Positions 51,931 to 59,886 of a stretch of DNA of 64,000 nt are shown one piece after another. The notes beneath the pieces are model-generated. The model saw only the letters and a list, made by a program, of their open reading frames with translations, did not search any database and was not told where the DNA came from. Positions within the stretch are counted from its first letter, which is position 1, and each line of letters opens with the position of its first letter. The DNA comes from VAXT01 sp963728535. GTDB taxonomy: Bacteria > Actinomycetota > Thermoleophilia > Gaiellales > Gaiellaceae. Position numbers and translations under genes: made by a program. The stretch lies in NCBI GenBank assembly GCA_963728535.1, contig CAVSKK010000001.1:2480001-2544000 (forward strand). The letters are read 5' to 3'.

Positions 51931-53372
51931 GAGAACCCGCCGAAACTCGCCGAGGAGAGTGTCGACCGGTAAACGTTCTCATCCTCTTCGAAGAAGTTCG
52001 GCGGGAGGGTGACTCCTTGTGCCGCCATCTTGTCGAGGAAATGAGGCTTCAGCCCCGTGCACGAGAGCGGCGCCAGGAGGCGGACCTGCTCGGCCACGGC
52101 GCTGTGCTCGTCCGGGGGCTTCGCATGGAAGATGTCCTGAAGCGTGATCACTTCCGACTCCATGCGCAGCACCTCGGTGATGTGCGAGACGCGGCGGGAG
52201 CCGTCGACGAGGCGTGTGATCTGGATGAGCAGGTCGAACGCGCTAGCGGTCTGTTCGCGGATCGCCCTCAGAGGAAGGTCGACGCCCGCAGTCAGCACAA
52301 GCGTCTCGAGCCGCGCGAGCGCGTCACGAGGAGAGTTGGCGTGGATCGTGGTCAGCGAGCCGTCGTGGCCGGTGTTCATCGCCTGGAGCATGTCCAGGGT
52401 CTCGGCCCCGCGGACCTCACCGACGATGATCCTGTCGGGTCGCATTCGCAGAGCGTTCCGGACAAGCTCGCGGATGCGAATCTCGCCCTGGCCCTCGATG
52501 TTCGGCGGTCGCGACTCAAGCGTGATCACGTGGTCTTGCTGGAGCTGGAGCTCGGCGGCGTCCTCGATGGTGACGATGCGCTCTGTGCCGGGCACGAAGG
52601 CCGACAGGGCGTTCAGCGTGGTCGTCTTACCGGTGCCGGTTCCGCCCGAGATGAGCACGTTCAGCTTCCCTTTCGCGGCCGCGGCGAGGAACTGAGCTGA
52701 CTTCGGCGTCAGCGTGCCGAACTTGATCAGGTCGTCCATCGTGTACGGGTCGCGGGAGAACTTTCGAATCGTGAGCGTCGGCCCGCGCAGCGAGAGCGGC
52801 GGGATGATCGCGTTCACACGGCTTCCGTCAGGAAGGCGCGCGTCGACCATCGGCGAGGACTCGTCGATGCGGCGCCCGACCTGCGAGACGATCTTGTCGA
52901 TGATCCGCAGCAGGTGTGCGTTGTCGGCGAATGTCGTCTCCGCCTGCTCGAGCTTGCCGGAGCGCTCGACGTAGATCCGGTCGAAGTTGTTGACCATGAC
53001 CTCGGTCACGGTGTCGTCGCGGAGCAGCGGCTCCAGTGGTCCATAGCCGAGGATGTCGTCGGTGATCTCGCGGACGATCCGGCGGCGTTCCTCGCGCGTG
53101 AGGGGGGTGCGGTCGAGGGTGAGTTGCTCCGTGACTTCGCGGAGGACGCGGTCGGAGAGATTCTCGCTGGTCTCGGTCGTGAAGAGCTGCGGGCCCAGCT
53201 TCGCGATGCAAGCGTGGTGGACGCGCGTCTTCAGCTCGCCATACGGGTCCGGAGCCGAGCCCTCCGACCGCTGCTGCTCGCCGATCGCCGGGTTCGTGAC
53301 GAGGGTGATCGGCTGCTCTTCAGGCCCGCCGGCGCCGTTGTCGCCGCTCTTGATCCGGTCGTGGAGACCCAT
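51927..53372 (-). CDS. tadA: Tad pilus assembly/retraction ATPase TadA (CpaF)
   Basis: A 481-residue type II/IV secretion ATPase. N-terminal helices (ETSENLSDRVLREVTEQLTL, RRIVREITDDILGYGPLEPL) are the family lead-in. The nucleotide site shows NVLISGGTGTGKTTTLNALS (Walker A), RIVTIEDAAELQLQQDHVIT (Asp box), RPDRIIVGEVRGAETLDML (Walker B), GHDGSLTTIHANSPRDAL (His box). It hexamerises on the membrane and powers Flp pilus extension and, in some systems, retraction. tadZ precedes by 2 bases and tadB overlaps. Confidence 0.96.
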   Translation of the reverse strand: MGLHDRIKSGDNGAGGPEEQPITLVTNPAIGEQQRSEGSAPDPYGELKTRVHHACIAKLGPQLFTTETSENLSDRVLREVTEQLTLDRTPLTREERRRIVREITDDILGYGPLEPLLRDDTVTEVMVNNFDRIYVERSGKLEQAETTFADNAHLLRIIDKIVSQVGRRIDESSPMVDARLPDGSRVNAIIPPLSLRGPTLTIRKFSRDPYTMDDLIKFGTLTPKSAQFLAAAAKGKLNVLISGGTGTGKTTTLNALSAFVPGTERIVTIEDAAELQLQQDHVITLESRPPNIEGQGEIRIRELVRNALRMRPDRIIVGEVRGAETLDMLQAMNTGHDGSLTTIHANSPRDALARLETLVLTAGVDLPLRAIREQTASAFDLLIQITRLVDGSRRVSHITEVLRMESEVITLQDIFHAKPPDEHSAVAEQVRLLAPLSCTGLKPHFLDKMAAQGVTLPPNFFEEDENVYRSTLSSASFGGFS

Positions 53373-53374
53373 GT

Positions 53375-54574
53375 CTAGCTTCCGTTCCGGCCGAGGAACC
53401 GGCGGTTCTTGCCGCCGTTCTGCGCAGCCTGAACCGGCAGAAGGGCCTTCGACATCTCCCGCAGGGCCCGGCCGAAGTCCGACTTGGGGTCGGAGAGCAC
53501 GGCTGGATTCGAGCGGTTGACGGCGAGCGGGACTGCTCGGTCGCTCGGAATCTCGAAGCGGATCTTCACCTCGAGAGCGGCCTCGACCTCGCTCTTCTTC
53601 ATGCCCACGTTCGAGTTCGCGCGGTTGAGCACGACGCGGACCCGCTCGGGCGGGAAAGAGAGCAGCTGGAGCGTCTGCAGGCTCAACCGGACGTTCTTGA
53701 TCGTCGGAACGTCGAGCCCGCAGAGGAGCAGCAGGTCGTCTGTCTGGTCGAGTGTGGCCAGCATCGGGCCGTGGAAGAACGGCGAGGTGTCGACGACGAT
53801 CAGGTCGTACGACTCCTTCGCGACCTCCATCAGCCGGGCCAGCTTGGCCTCGGTCACGAGCTCTGCGTCTTCGGGCCGGATCGGCGCGGGGAGCACGTCG
53901 AGACCGGAGGAATGGCGGGTGATGTAACCGGCCAGCTTCTCGGTGTCGAGCTCGCCTGGAGCCGTGACGAGATCCTGAATCGTCTTGTCGGGCTCGATGC
54001 CGAGCATGATCGCGGCATCTCCGAACTGCAGGTCGAGGTCGAGGAGCAGCGTCTTCTTGCCCCCGAACTTGGCGAACGACGTCGCCAGGTTCGTCGCGGT
54101 GACGGTCTTGCCGGTTCCGCCCTTCGGCGAGAACACGGTGATCACGCGGCCTTTGCCCTGCGGGCGTGCGGCCGTTCCGCGGCGGCCCGTGTGGCCGGCC
54201 TTGCGGATCGCGAAGACGACGTTCTCGGTCAGCTGCGGAAGCAGAAGGACGTCGGCAACGTCCGCGTCGAGCGCGTCCTCGAGGAACGCGGACGACTCAC
54301 CCGAGGCGAGGAGGACGATCGGAGCCTGCGTGTACTCGCGGATTGCTGCGATCTCGTCGGCAGGAAGCGCCGAGCTGTTCGTGGCATGGAGGACCGCCTG
54401 GAGGTGGCCTCCGGTCAGCGCGCCTGCGCCCTCGCGGACAAGGTCCGCTCGGCCGATGAGCTCGACTTCGGTGTGGCGCCCGAGGGCTTCACTCAGCTCG
54501 TTGAGTCCGTCGCACTGACCGGTGATGAAGACGCGCGAGCGCTCGCGGGTCTCTGGCTGGGTCTCGACGGTCAT
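53375..54574 (-). CDS. tadZ: TadZ/CpaE-like MinD-family ATPase (pilus polar localisation)
   Basis: A 399-residue protein. Residues about 12-115 form a receiver-like domain without a clear phospho-site (VFITGQCDGLNELSEALGRH, PIVLLASGESSAFLEDALDA). After a Gly/Arg linker comes the ParA/MinD part: VITVFSPKGGTGKTVTATNL (deviant Walker A), LLLDLDLQFGDAAIMLGIEP, DLIVVDTSPFFHGPMLATLD, VRVVLNRANSNVGMKKSEVE. TadZ places the pilus machine at a cell site. Overlaps cpaB by one base. Confidence 0.92.
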   Translation of the reverse strand: MTVETQPETRERSRVFITGQCDGLNELSEALGRHTEVELIGRADLVREGAGALTGGHLQAVLHATNSSALPADEIAAIREYTQAPIVLLASGESSAFLEDALDADVADVLLLPQLTENVVFAIRKAGHTGRRGTAARPQGKGRVITVFSPKGGTGKTVTATNLATSFAKFGGKKTLLLDLDLQFGDAAIMLGIEPDKTIQDLVTAPGELDTEKLAGYITRHSSGLDVLPAPIRPEDAELVTEAKLARLMEVAKESYDLIVVDTSPFFHGPMLATLDQTDDLLLLCGLDVPTIKNVRLSLQTLQLLSFPPERVRVVLNRANSNVGMKKSEVEAALEVKIRFEIPSDRAVPLAVNRSNPAVLSDPKSDFGRALREMSKALLPVQAAQNGGKNRRFLGRNGS

Positions 54575-55335
54575 TACTTGCCTCCTGCGCGTCGACGCGC
54601 GCTGCCGGTCAGGCCGTCCAACGCGACCGTGCGTGCGGTCTCGAGACGGTCGGGGCTGTCAGTGGCGTTGCTAACGGGACGGAGCTGGAAGGTCCAATCG
54701 CCGTTCTGCGCGATCCACCAGAACTTCTCTGCCTGGGCGTCGGTCATCGCGACCAACGCGAAGAAGGGCTCGTTCGGGTTGGCCCCGATCTTGCCCCCGA
54801 CGGTCTCCGTGCTCGGCGCCTGGAGGACCAGGAGGTTGCGAAGAACAACGCGGACGACGTGGGTCTGACCCTCTTCCGGCATGAGCCAGTTGCCGACGAC
54901 GTCGATCCGGTCGCCTACCTGGAGCGTTCCGCCCATGAGCTGCGAATTGGTGCCGGGCACCTGCAGGGCGCGCAGGTTGCCCTTCAGCTGGGCACGAATG
55001 CCCTGCTCTTCCGCCGTGCGGAAGCGGCGCGTCGAGATCTGCTCGCCGGCGTAGATGGGCTCGACGGCGACAAGCTTGTCGATCTGGTCCGGCTTGGAGA
55101 TCGCTCCCGGGACGACGCTCCGTCGCGGCACGTGCTCCACGCGCAGCAGCTTGCCGTTGGCGACGTCGGCACCCGGCGTTCCGAGGGCGATGTCGCCCGA
55201 GGCGACATAGACGGGGACCTTCTGCTCGCCCTGCTGAACGGTGCGCTTGTAGTTCGTGACATAGAACGTGGTCAGCAGGGCAGCGACGATCGCAAGAGCG
55301 ACCGCGATACCAATATTCCGAATTCTGTACGTCAT
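54574..55335 (-). CDS. cpaB: Flp pilus assembly protein CpaB/RcpC (SAF domain)
   Basis: A 253-residue protein anchored by an N-terminal helix (IGIAVALAIVAALLTTFYVT). The SAF domain follows: VPVYVASGDIALGTPGADVA, VVPGAISKPDQIDKLVAVEP, IYAGEQISTRRFRTAEEQG, then NLRALQVPGTNSQLMGGTLQ, VGDRIDVVGNW. In Gram-negative Tad systems CpaB contacts the secretin and periplasmic wall; in this apparently monoderm setting it may position the pilus in peptidoglycan. The coupled gene order flp-tadE-tadG-cpaB-tadZ-tadA is usual. Confidence 0.9.
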   Translation of the reverse strand: MTYRIRNIGIAVALAIVAALLTTFYVTNYKRTVQQGEQKVPVYVASGDIALGTPGADVANGKLLRVEHVPRRSVVPGAISKPDQIDKLVAVEPIYAGEQISTRRFRTAEEQGIRAQLKGNLRALQVPGTNSQLMGGTLQVGDRIDVVGNWLMPEEGQTHVVRVVLRNLLVLQAPSTETVGGKIGANPNEPFFALVAMTDAQAEKFWWIAQNGDWTFQLRPVSNATDSPDRLETARTVALDGLTGSARRRAGGK

Positions 55336-55365
55336 TGCACCGGCTCTTTCTCTGTTTGGAGTGAC

Positions 55366-56271
55366 CTACTCGACGAGTGCGACACTGCGGACACCGAAGT
55401 CATCGTCCGTTTCGCGTTCGCCTTGAATGCCTTCCCAGACGACACGTGTGAAGTAGCCGTCGAGCTTTCCGCTGTTCCCTCGGGCATCGAAGCCCGTCAG
55501 GTGGAAGCCGACCCAACCGACGACCTTGTATTCGAAGTTCGCGCCGCCGCCGCGGGTGTCGTCGTACACGGGAAAGAGGAGCTCGGTGCCGATCCGAGCC
55601 GAAAGGGCGGCTTGAATGTGGGAAGAGTTGAACTTTGCGCCCGGGTCCGAGAAGTACCAGTTGAGCGGCATGTAGCCCTCGTAGCCGTTGAGCATCCAGT
55701 CGGCCAGGATGTCCGGGCTCGTTCCACCCTCCGAGCCGTCGATGTTGATCAGCCGGAAGGCGCCGGGCCCGGTTTTCTGTAGATCGAGCTGCGTCGACTG
55801 GTCGAAGCACGGCAGGGGCTCGCATTGGAGCATCGGGTGCTTGATGTCGACTCCGATTGGCGCCGCGTACCTCGCCTCGCCCAGTACTGAGCTGAGGGCC
55901 TTGGCATGCGCGCGCGCCGTGACGGACCCGAGGCCGAACAGGCTTGCGAAGAGGCCTTGCACGGTTCTCCTCGCGGTCACCTGAACGGTGTCGTTCGTCA
56001 CATGTGTGGTCGAGAAGACGACGTCGCCGGCAGTGACGCCGGATCCGTTGCGACCCGCATAGTCGAGAGCGAGTGTGCTGGCCTCGCTCGTGCTCTCAGG
56101 CAGGGAGGTGACAGCTGCGAGAGCGGAGGCGTCGGCGGTGGCCTGAACTGCGCGATGCGCTCGGTACCAGGCACCGACGTCGATTACAGCCGCAGACATG
56201 GCAAGTAGGACTGAGAGAAATACGAGGGTCAGGACCATTGCCTGACCGCGCTCGGATCTACGACTGGTCAT
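55366..56271 (-). CDS. TadG-like pilus-associated membrane protein
   Basis: A 301-residue protein whose N terminus RRSERGQAMVLTLVFLSVLL, AMSAAVIDVGAWYRAHRAVQ is the TadE/TadG signature; the Ala-rich ADASALAAVTSLPE continues it. The external part lacks a VWA domain: segments such as FSTTHVTNDTVQVTARRTVQ and a C-terminal 150 residues with SSVLGEARYAAPIGVDIKHP, VVGWVGFHLTGFDARGNSG. The absent VWA domain may be compensated by that fused to TadB. Start overlaps the tadE stop (ATGA). It is presumably a minor pilin-like component. Confidence 0.85.
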   Translation of the reverse strand: MTSRRSERGQAMVLTLVFLSVLLAMSAAVIDVGAWYRAHRAVQATADASALAAVTSLPESTSEASTLALDYAGRNGSGVTAGDVVFSTTHVTNDTVQVTARRTVQGLFASLFGLGSVTARAHAKALSSVLGEARYAAPIGVDIKHPMLQCEPLPCFDQSTQLDLQKTGPGAFRLINIDGSEGGTSPDILADWMLNGYEGYMPLNWYFSDPGAKFNSSHIQAALSARIGTELLFPVYDDTRGGGANFEYKVVGWVGFHLTGFDARGNSGKLDGYFTRVVWEGIQGERETDDDFGVRSVALVE

Positions 56272-56666
56272 TCGACACGCTCCTTAGTGGTGCTATGCAT
56301 GCGGCCGGACTTGACGACGAGCCCGAGCAAGCTGATCGTGTACGGGTAGCTAGCCGAGACGGTTGCCTCGGCGCCCGGCACCCAGTTGGGGCTCGCTGTG
56401 GCGGTGACCTGCAAGTCCGACTGCCTGAGATCCGTCGCGGCATTGCGAACGGCTGTTGTTGCTTCGAGCGGCGGATTGGGACGATGTCTCGAGACGGCGG
56501 CCTTGCGGGCGCCTGATCGAACGGCATCGGTCAGCGTGAGGTAGTTGTTGAAAACAAGCCCGAACTGGACGATGCCGAACAGAAGCAGGGCGAGGATGGG
56601 CAAGACGAGAGCGAACTCCGTCATCGACTGGCCCTGCTGATTTCTGAGTGAAATTCTTCGTGTCAT
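56268..56666 (-). CDS. tadE: TadE-like minor pseudopilin
   Basis: A 132-residue protein starting RRISLRNQQGQSMTEFALVL, the type IV prepilin-like G/QSxxEF motif, followed by a hydrophobic helix (PILALLLFGIVQFGLVFNNY) and a soluble C-terminal domain (YLTLTDAVRSGARKAAVSRH, LQVTATASPNW, ATVSASYPYTIS). A prepilin peptidase (TadV) would cut after the glycine; none is encoded in the window. The stop overlaps the tadG start. About 90 bases separate it from flp, including a 12-bp stem-loop. Confidence 0.87.
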   Translation of the reverse strand: MTRRISLRNQQGQSMTEFALVLPILALLLFGIVQFGLVFNNYLTLTDAVRSGARKAAVSRHRPNPPLEATTAVRNAATDLRQSDLQVTATASPNWVPGAEATVSASYPYTISLLGLVVKSGRMHSTTKERVE

Positions 56667-56708
56667 TCGGAATCCAAGTTGCTAGGTCGAACCTCTTTGA
56701 GTTGAGGG

Positions 56709-56739
56709 GGGCGGGCTCTTCGGTGGGAAGAGCCCGCCC
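56709..56739 (-). terminator. Stem-loop between flp and tadE (attenuator)
   Basis: GGGCGGGCTCTT (56709-56720) pairs perfectly with AAGAGCCCGCCC (56728-56739) around a seven-base loop, 19 bases after the flp stop. A partial terminator or RNA-stabilising hairpin here would leave far more pilin message than assembly-gene message. Confidence 0.7.
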
Positions 56740-56758
56740 TGGTGCCATGCGAACGGAT

Positions 56759-56920
56759 CTAGGTGATATACGCCGCCACCCTGTTGATAGCGGTAACGAT
56801 GTTCCCTGAGAGGAGAGCGAGTGCGCCGAAAACGGCGATCGTAATTACGGCTAGAACAACGCCATACTCGGCCATGGTCTGGCCCTCTTCGCGCCTGAGC
56901 GCTTTGAAAAATCTCAACAC
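56759..56920 (-). CDS. flp: Flp-type major pilin
   Basis: The frame is open well upstream, but the gene is short. GTG 56920 lies eight bases after a perfect AAAGGAGG and gives 53 residues: LRFFKALRREEGQTMAEYGV, then VLAVITIAVFGALALLSGNI and VTAINRVAAYIT. RREEGQTMAEYG is the Flp prepilin site: cleavage after Gly13, Glu five residues on (E18), then Tyr. (An earlier GTG, two codons upstream, overlaps the ribosome site and is rejected.) The mature pilin of 40 residues polymerises into thin adhesive fibres. It heads the Tad operon. Confidence 0.92.
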   Translation of the reverse strand: MLRFFKALRREEGQTMAEYGVVLAVITIAVFGALALLSGNIVTAINRVAAYIT

Positions 56921-57295
56921 CTGATTCACCTCCTTTCGTTGAATCAGACGTGCCTTTCGGCGCGCCAACACACTCCGACTCGAAAACGAGGGAGTGGAGA
57001 ATCGAGAGTTATGGGTAGAGCTGGTGGTGAAACGTTCGGTCACGCCGGGAAAGCCTCCGGTACAACGTCTTCGGCGTGCCGCGCCGCCTGATGGGCTGTG
57101 GTCGATCCCGTTCATCGCCCCGAGCGCTTTGCGCGGTGATCCCTCGGGATAGTGATCCTCGCGACAGTTCCCTAGATCGAGTGAGTGGTTCGGCCAGCCC
57201 AGGCCGATAGTCGTCTCGATTCCGTTGCGGTGGCGGATGTCCTCAGATCCGCGCTGATGTGGCGGCCTCGGCGCTCGAACGAACGGAGCAAGGCA
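56921..57295. promoter_or_regulatory. Divergent control region of the Tad operon and the M15 peptidase
   Basis: 375 bases without a gene. It contains a stem-loop in the presumed flp leader (56971-56996: CACTCC/GGAGTG with an inner CTCG-AAAA-CGAG), and several short inverted repeats. No certain promoter, riboswitch or operator is recognised. A GGGAAAGCCTCCGG stretch (57047-57060) resembles part of the c-di-GMP-I riboswitch but the rest of that structure is missing. Confidence 0.4.
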
Positions 57296-58732
57296 ATGCC
57301 ACAACGGACACCACGACCCAGGAAGCGCCTCTTCCACCTGCTCTTCCTCACGGCTGCGCTATCGCTTCTGAGCGCTGCAGTGCGACGGGACCGGAGCAAG
57401 GTGCTGAGCGCCTCCAGGGCTCGCACGCGCAAGATTCGAGTTGGCCCGCGACGGATCGCGGTCAGCTTCGCGTTCGCGACGCTCTTCTTCGCCGGCGCCG
57501 CGCTTTCCGCGGGCGCTGGAAACAGCGTCATTCAGCTCATCGACACCTCGGACGAGTCGGCGGTCTCCGCTGCTGACAGCACGACCACGACCACGACTCC
57601 CGATGAAGGTGATGATTTGGCCGCGCCGGCGCAAGCAAGCGTGGACGAGCTCGCCGGTGCGGAGACGGAGCCTGCCTCCGACTCACTGGCCGGTGCGGAG
57701 AGTCCGGCCGTTTCCCAGCCGGCAGGTCTCGGGGCCTCGCTCGAGTCGGAGCCGACGTCGGTGCCCGAGGTGTCACAGACCCCTGAGGCTCAGACGGCGC
57801 TGAACAAGCAAGTCCACTCCGAGCCCGCCTCAACCCGATCGCGTAACTCGGGTGGCCGGAAGAACCACGGGACTCCTCGAAACAACTATGACCGCCACTC
57901 GGTGCTCCGGGCGCAGCCGAAGACGGTGCGCCTCGACCGAGAGCCGGAAGCGGACGAGCCGAACGTGGCCGCCACGATCTGGCTGAACCGCGTTCTCCCC
58001 GATCCGACGCCGCCATCGAGCCGTCTGAAGCCGGCCTTTGCCCTTCGACTCGCCCGCATTTCGGCGCGGAACAACGTCGACTGGGCGCTGACCCTCGCCG
58101 TGCTTCGCTCCAGCGGCGAGCGGGGAGCTGTGCCTGCGACGAAGACGCGACTCCTGATGCTCGCGAAGGAGCTCCACGCGCGCCACTCCAACCAGAACGC
58201 GTGGACCTCGGTGCTCTCACTCGAAGGCCGCACGACATTCGCCGACCGCGCAGTCGCCCTACAGCACCTCTATCGGGCCGTCGGCCTGAAGGCGCTCGTC
58301 AAGGGATACGACTGGGCAAAGCCGTCGCTGTCGAAGCGGATCCTGAACGACCGGCGGATCTCGATCTATCCGGGCGGACGTTCTGACATCCAGGCCGGCC
58401 GCGTCAACATCCGCGTGCTCGTCCTGATGGCCTATCTCGCAGAGGCTCACGGCCAGGTGGGCGTCACGTGCCTGATCAGCGGGCATCGCCTGTACGCGCG
58501 ACCGGGCGTCGTCTCGGCGCACATCTACGGCCTCGCGGCCGACATCTCGGTTCTCGGCAACACCTCGATCTTCGGGCACTCACAGCCCGGCGGTGTGACC
58601 GAGCACGCAGTGCGCAACGTCTTGCTGTTGCCGTCCGAGATGCAGCCGAGGCAGGTCATCTCGCTGCTCGGGCTTGGCGGGCCTTCGTTCCCGCTCGCCA
58701 ATCACGACGACCACATCCACGTGGGCTACTAG
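57296..58732 (+). CDS. Exported M15/VanY-like peptidase with long disordered N-terminal region
   Basis: The frame opens at 57185, but ATG 57296 with GGAGCAAGG upstream is the better start (478 residues). A basic N terminus contains two hydrophobic stretches (LFHLLFLTAALSLLSAAV; AVSFAFATLFFAGAALSAGA); the second is probably the membrane anchor. About 150 residues of Thr/Glu/Pro/Ser-rich sequence follow, then a helical region (FALRLARISARNNVDWALTL, WTSVLSLEGRTTFADRAVAL). The C terminus carries CLISGHRLYARPGVVSAHIYG, LAADISVLGNTSIF and NHDDHIHVGY; His and Asp of HxxGxAxD and the final HDDHIH match the zinc site of D-Ala-D-Ala carboxypeptidases. It probably trims peptidoglycan, maybe opening the wall for the divergent pilus. 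Confidence 0.75.
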   Translation: MPQRTPRPRKRLFHLLFLTAALSLLSAAVRRDRSKVLSASRARTRKIRVGPRRIAVSFAFATLFFAGAALSAGAGNSVIQLIDTSDESAVSAADSTTTTTTPDEGDDLAAPAQASVDELAGAETEPASDSLAGAESPAVSQPAGLGASLESEPTSVPEVSQTPEAQTALNKQVHSEPASTRSRNSGGRKNHGTPRNNYDRHSVLRAQPKTVRLDREPEADEPNVAATIWLNRVLPDPTPPSSRLKPAFALRLARISARNNVDWALTLAVLRSSGERGAVPATKTRLLMLAKELHARHSNQNAWTSVLSLEGRTTFADRAVALQHLYRAVGLKALVKGYDWAKPSLSKRILNDRRISIYPGGRSDIQAGRVNIRVLVLMAYLAEAHGQVGVTCLISGHRLYARPGVVSAHIYGLAADISVLGNTSIFGHSQPGGVTEHAVRNVLLLPSEMQPRQVISLLGLGGPSFPLANHDDHIHVGY

Positions 58733-58735
58733 GAC

Positions 58736-59089
58736 TTGGCAGGCCGAGAGCTCATCCTCAGGCGGGCAGACGGGACGGTGATCTGCGGGCGCTGCAAGCT
58801 CGCAGACCGCCCCCTGGCCCGTCTGAGGGGCCTGTTGGGCCGTCAGGGGCTCGATTCCGGCGAGGGCCTGCTGCTTCGACCGGCATCGTCGGTCCACACG
58901 TTCTTCATGCGATTCCCGATCGACGTCGTCTTCCTCGACCGAGCGCTCGTCGTGCTCGGGATCCACGACACGATCGACCCCTGGCGCACCGCCTCTCAGC
59001 GCGGCGCGAAGGTCGTCCTCGAGCTGCCCGCCGGCGAGAGCTCGCGGCGCGGGCTCACGGTTGGCGATCAGTTGACGCTTGCCGCGTAG
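58736..59089 (+). CDS. DUF192 family protein
   Basis: A 117-residue protein starting at TTG three bases after the peptidase stop. It shows the DUF192 core: CKLADRPLARLRGLLGRQGL, DSGEGLLLRPASSVHTFFMR, FPIDVVFLDRALVVLGIHDT, then RGAKVVLELPAGESSRRGLT and VGDQL. The family forms a small beta-barrel, usually exported, of unknown role; here no signal peptide is seen and CGRCK at the N terminus looks like half of a zinc knuckle. In actinobacteria it is often beside Tad or cell-wall genes. Confidence 0.88.
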   Translation: MAGRELILRRADGTVICGRCKLADRPLARLRGLLGRQGLDSGEGLLLRPASSVHTFFMRFPIDVVFLDRALVVLGIHDTIDPWRTASQRGAKVVLELPAGESSRRGLTVGDQLTLAA

Positions 59090-59130
59090 CTAGTCTCTAG
59101 AGCCGTCACTTCGCTCTCGAGGAGGAAGGT

Positions 59131-59886
59131 CTGTCACAGGAAGCTCAACCGCAGAGCGGCGAAGCCGTCGTCGTCGCCCATGAGCTGACCCGGCGCTACG
59201 GAGAAGGGGACACCGCAGTCGATGCGCTCCAAGGCGTCTCGCTCGAAGTTGCGAGTGGAGAGCTGACCGCGATCATGGGGCCTTCCGGCTCGGGCAAGTC
59301 GACGCTCATGCACATTCTCGCCGCGCTCGACCGCCCGACCTCGGGTTACGTGACGATCGCCGGCACCCGTCTCGGGAACCTCAGCGACACCGATATCACG
59401 AAGCTCCGTCGTCAGCACATCGGCTTCGTCTTCCAGTTCTTCAACCTCCTCCCGATGTTGTCGGCGGAGGAGAACATCCTTCTTCCGCTCTCGATCGGCG
59501 GCCGCAAGCCCGACAAGGCCGAGTTCGAAGAGCTCCTGAAGAAGGTCGGGCTCGCGGACCGGCGCAAGCACCGTCCGTCGGAGCTTTCCGGCGGCCAGCA
59601 GCAGCGCGTAGCGATCGCGCGCGCGCTCGTCACCAAGCCGACCGTGGTCTTCGCCGATGAGCCGACAGGAAACCTGGACTCGAAGACGGGCGGGGAGATC
59701 CTCGAGCTCCTGCACGACGCTGTCGACTCCTACGGACAGACCCTCGTCATGGTCACGCACGAGACCCGCGCCGCCGCGATCGCCGATCGCGTGCTCTTCC
59801 TCGCCGACGGCCTCATCGTCCGCGACCTGGGCCAAGTGGGCGAAGACGAGATCATCGAGACGGTCCGCGCAGTCGCTCCGAGTTGA
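59131..59886 (+). CDS. ABC transporter ATP-binding protein (MacB/LolD family), CTG start
   Basis: The first ATG (59275) would cut away the N-terminal strand and begin inside the Walker A loop, so it cannot be the start. In frame upstream, the only plausible start is CTG 59131, five bases after a strong GAGGAGG; it gives 251 residues beginning with SQEAQPQSGEAVVVAHELTR. Landmarks: LTAIMGPSGSGKSTLMHIL (Walker A), IGFVFQFFNLLPMLSAEENI (Q-loop), PSELSGGQQQRVAIARALVT (signature), VVFADEPTGNLDSKTGGEIL (Walker B, D-loop), LVMVTHETRAAAIADRV (H-loop). It drives the FtsX-like permease encoded next, overlapping by four bases. Confidence 0.93.
   Translation: MSQEAQPQSGEAVVVAHELTRRYGEGDTAVDALQGVSLEVASGELTAIMGPSGSGKSTLMHILAALDRPTSGYVTIAGTRLGNLSDTDITKLRRQHIGFVFQFFNLLPMLSAEENILLPLSIGGRKPDKAEFEELLKKVGLADRRKHRPSELSGGQQQRVAIARALVTKPTVVFADEPTGNLDSKTGGEILELLHDAVDSYGQTLVMVTHETRAAAIADRVLFLADGLIVRDLGQVGEDEIIETVRAVAPS

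Noticed and set aside
57020..57070. Possible c-di-GMP-I (GEMM) riboswitch on the plus strand before the M15 peptidase
   Set aside because: GGGAAAGCCTCCGG resembles the conserved GCAAAGCCUCCGG segment, but the GGGCAAACC part, the tetraloop hairpin and the receptor hairpin could not be found around it.
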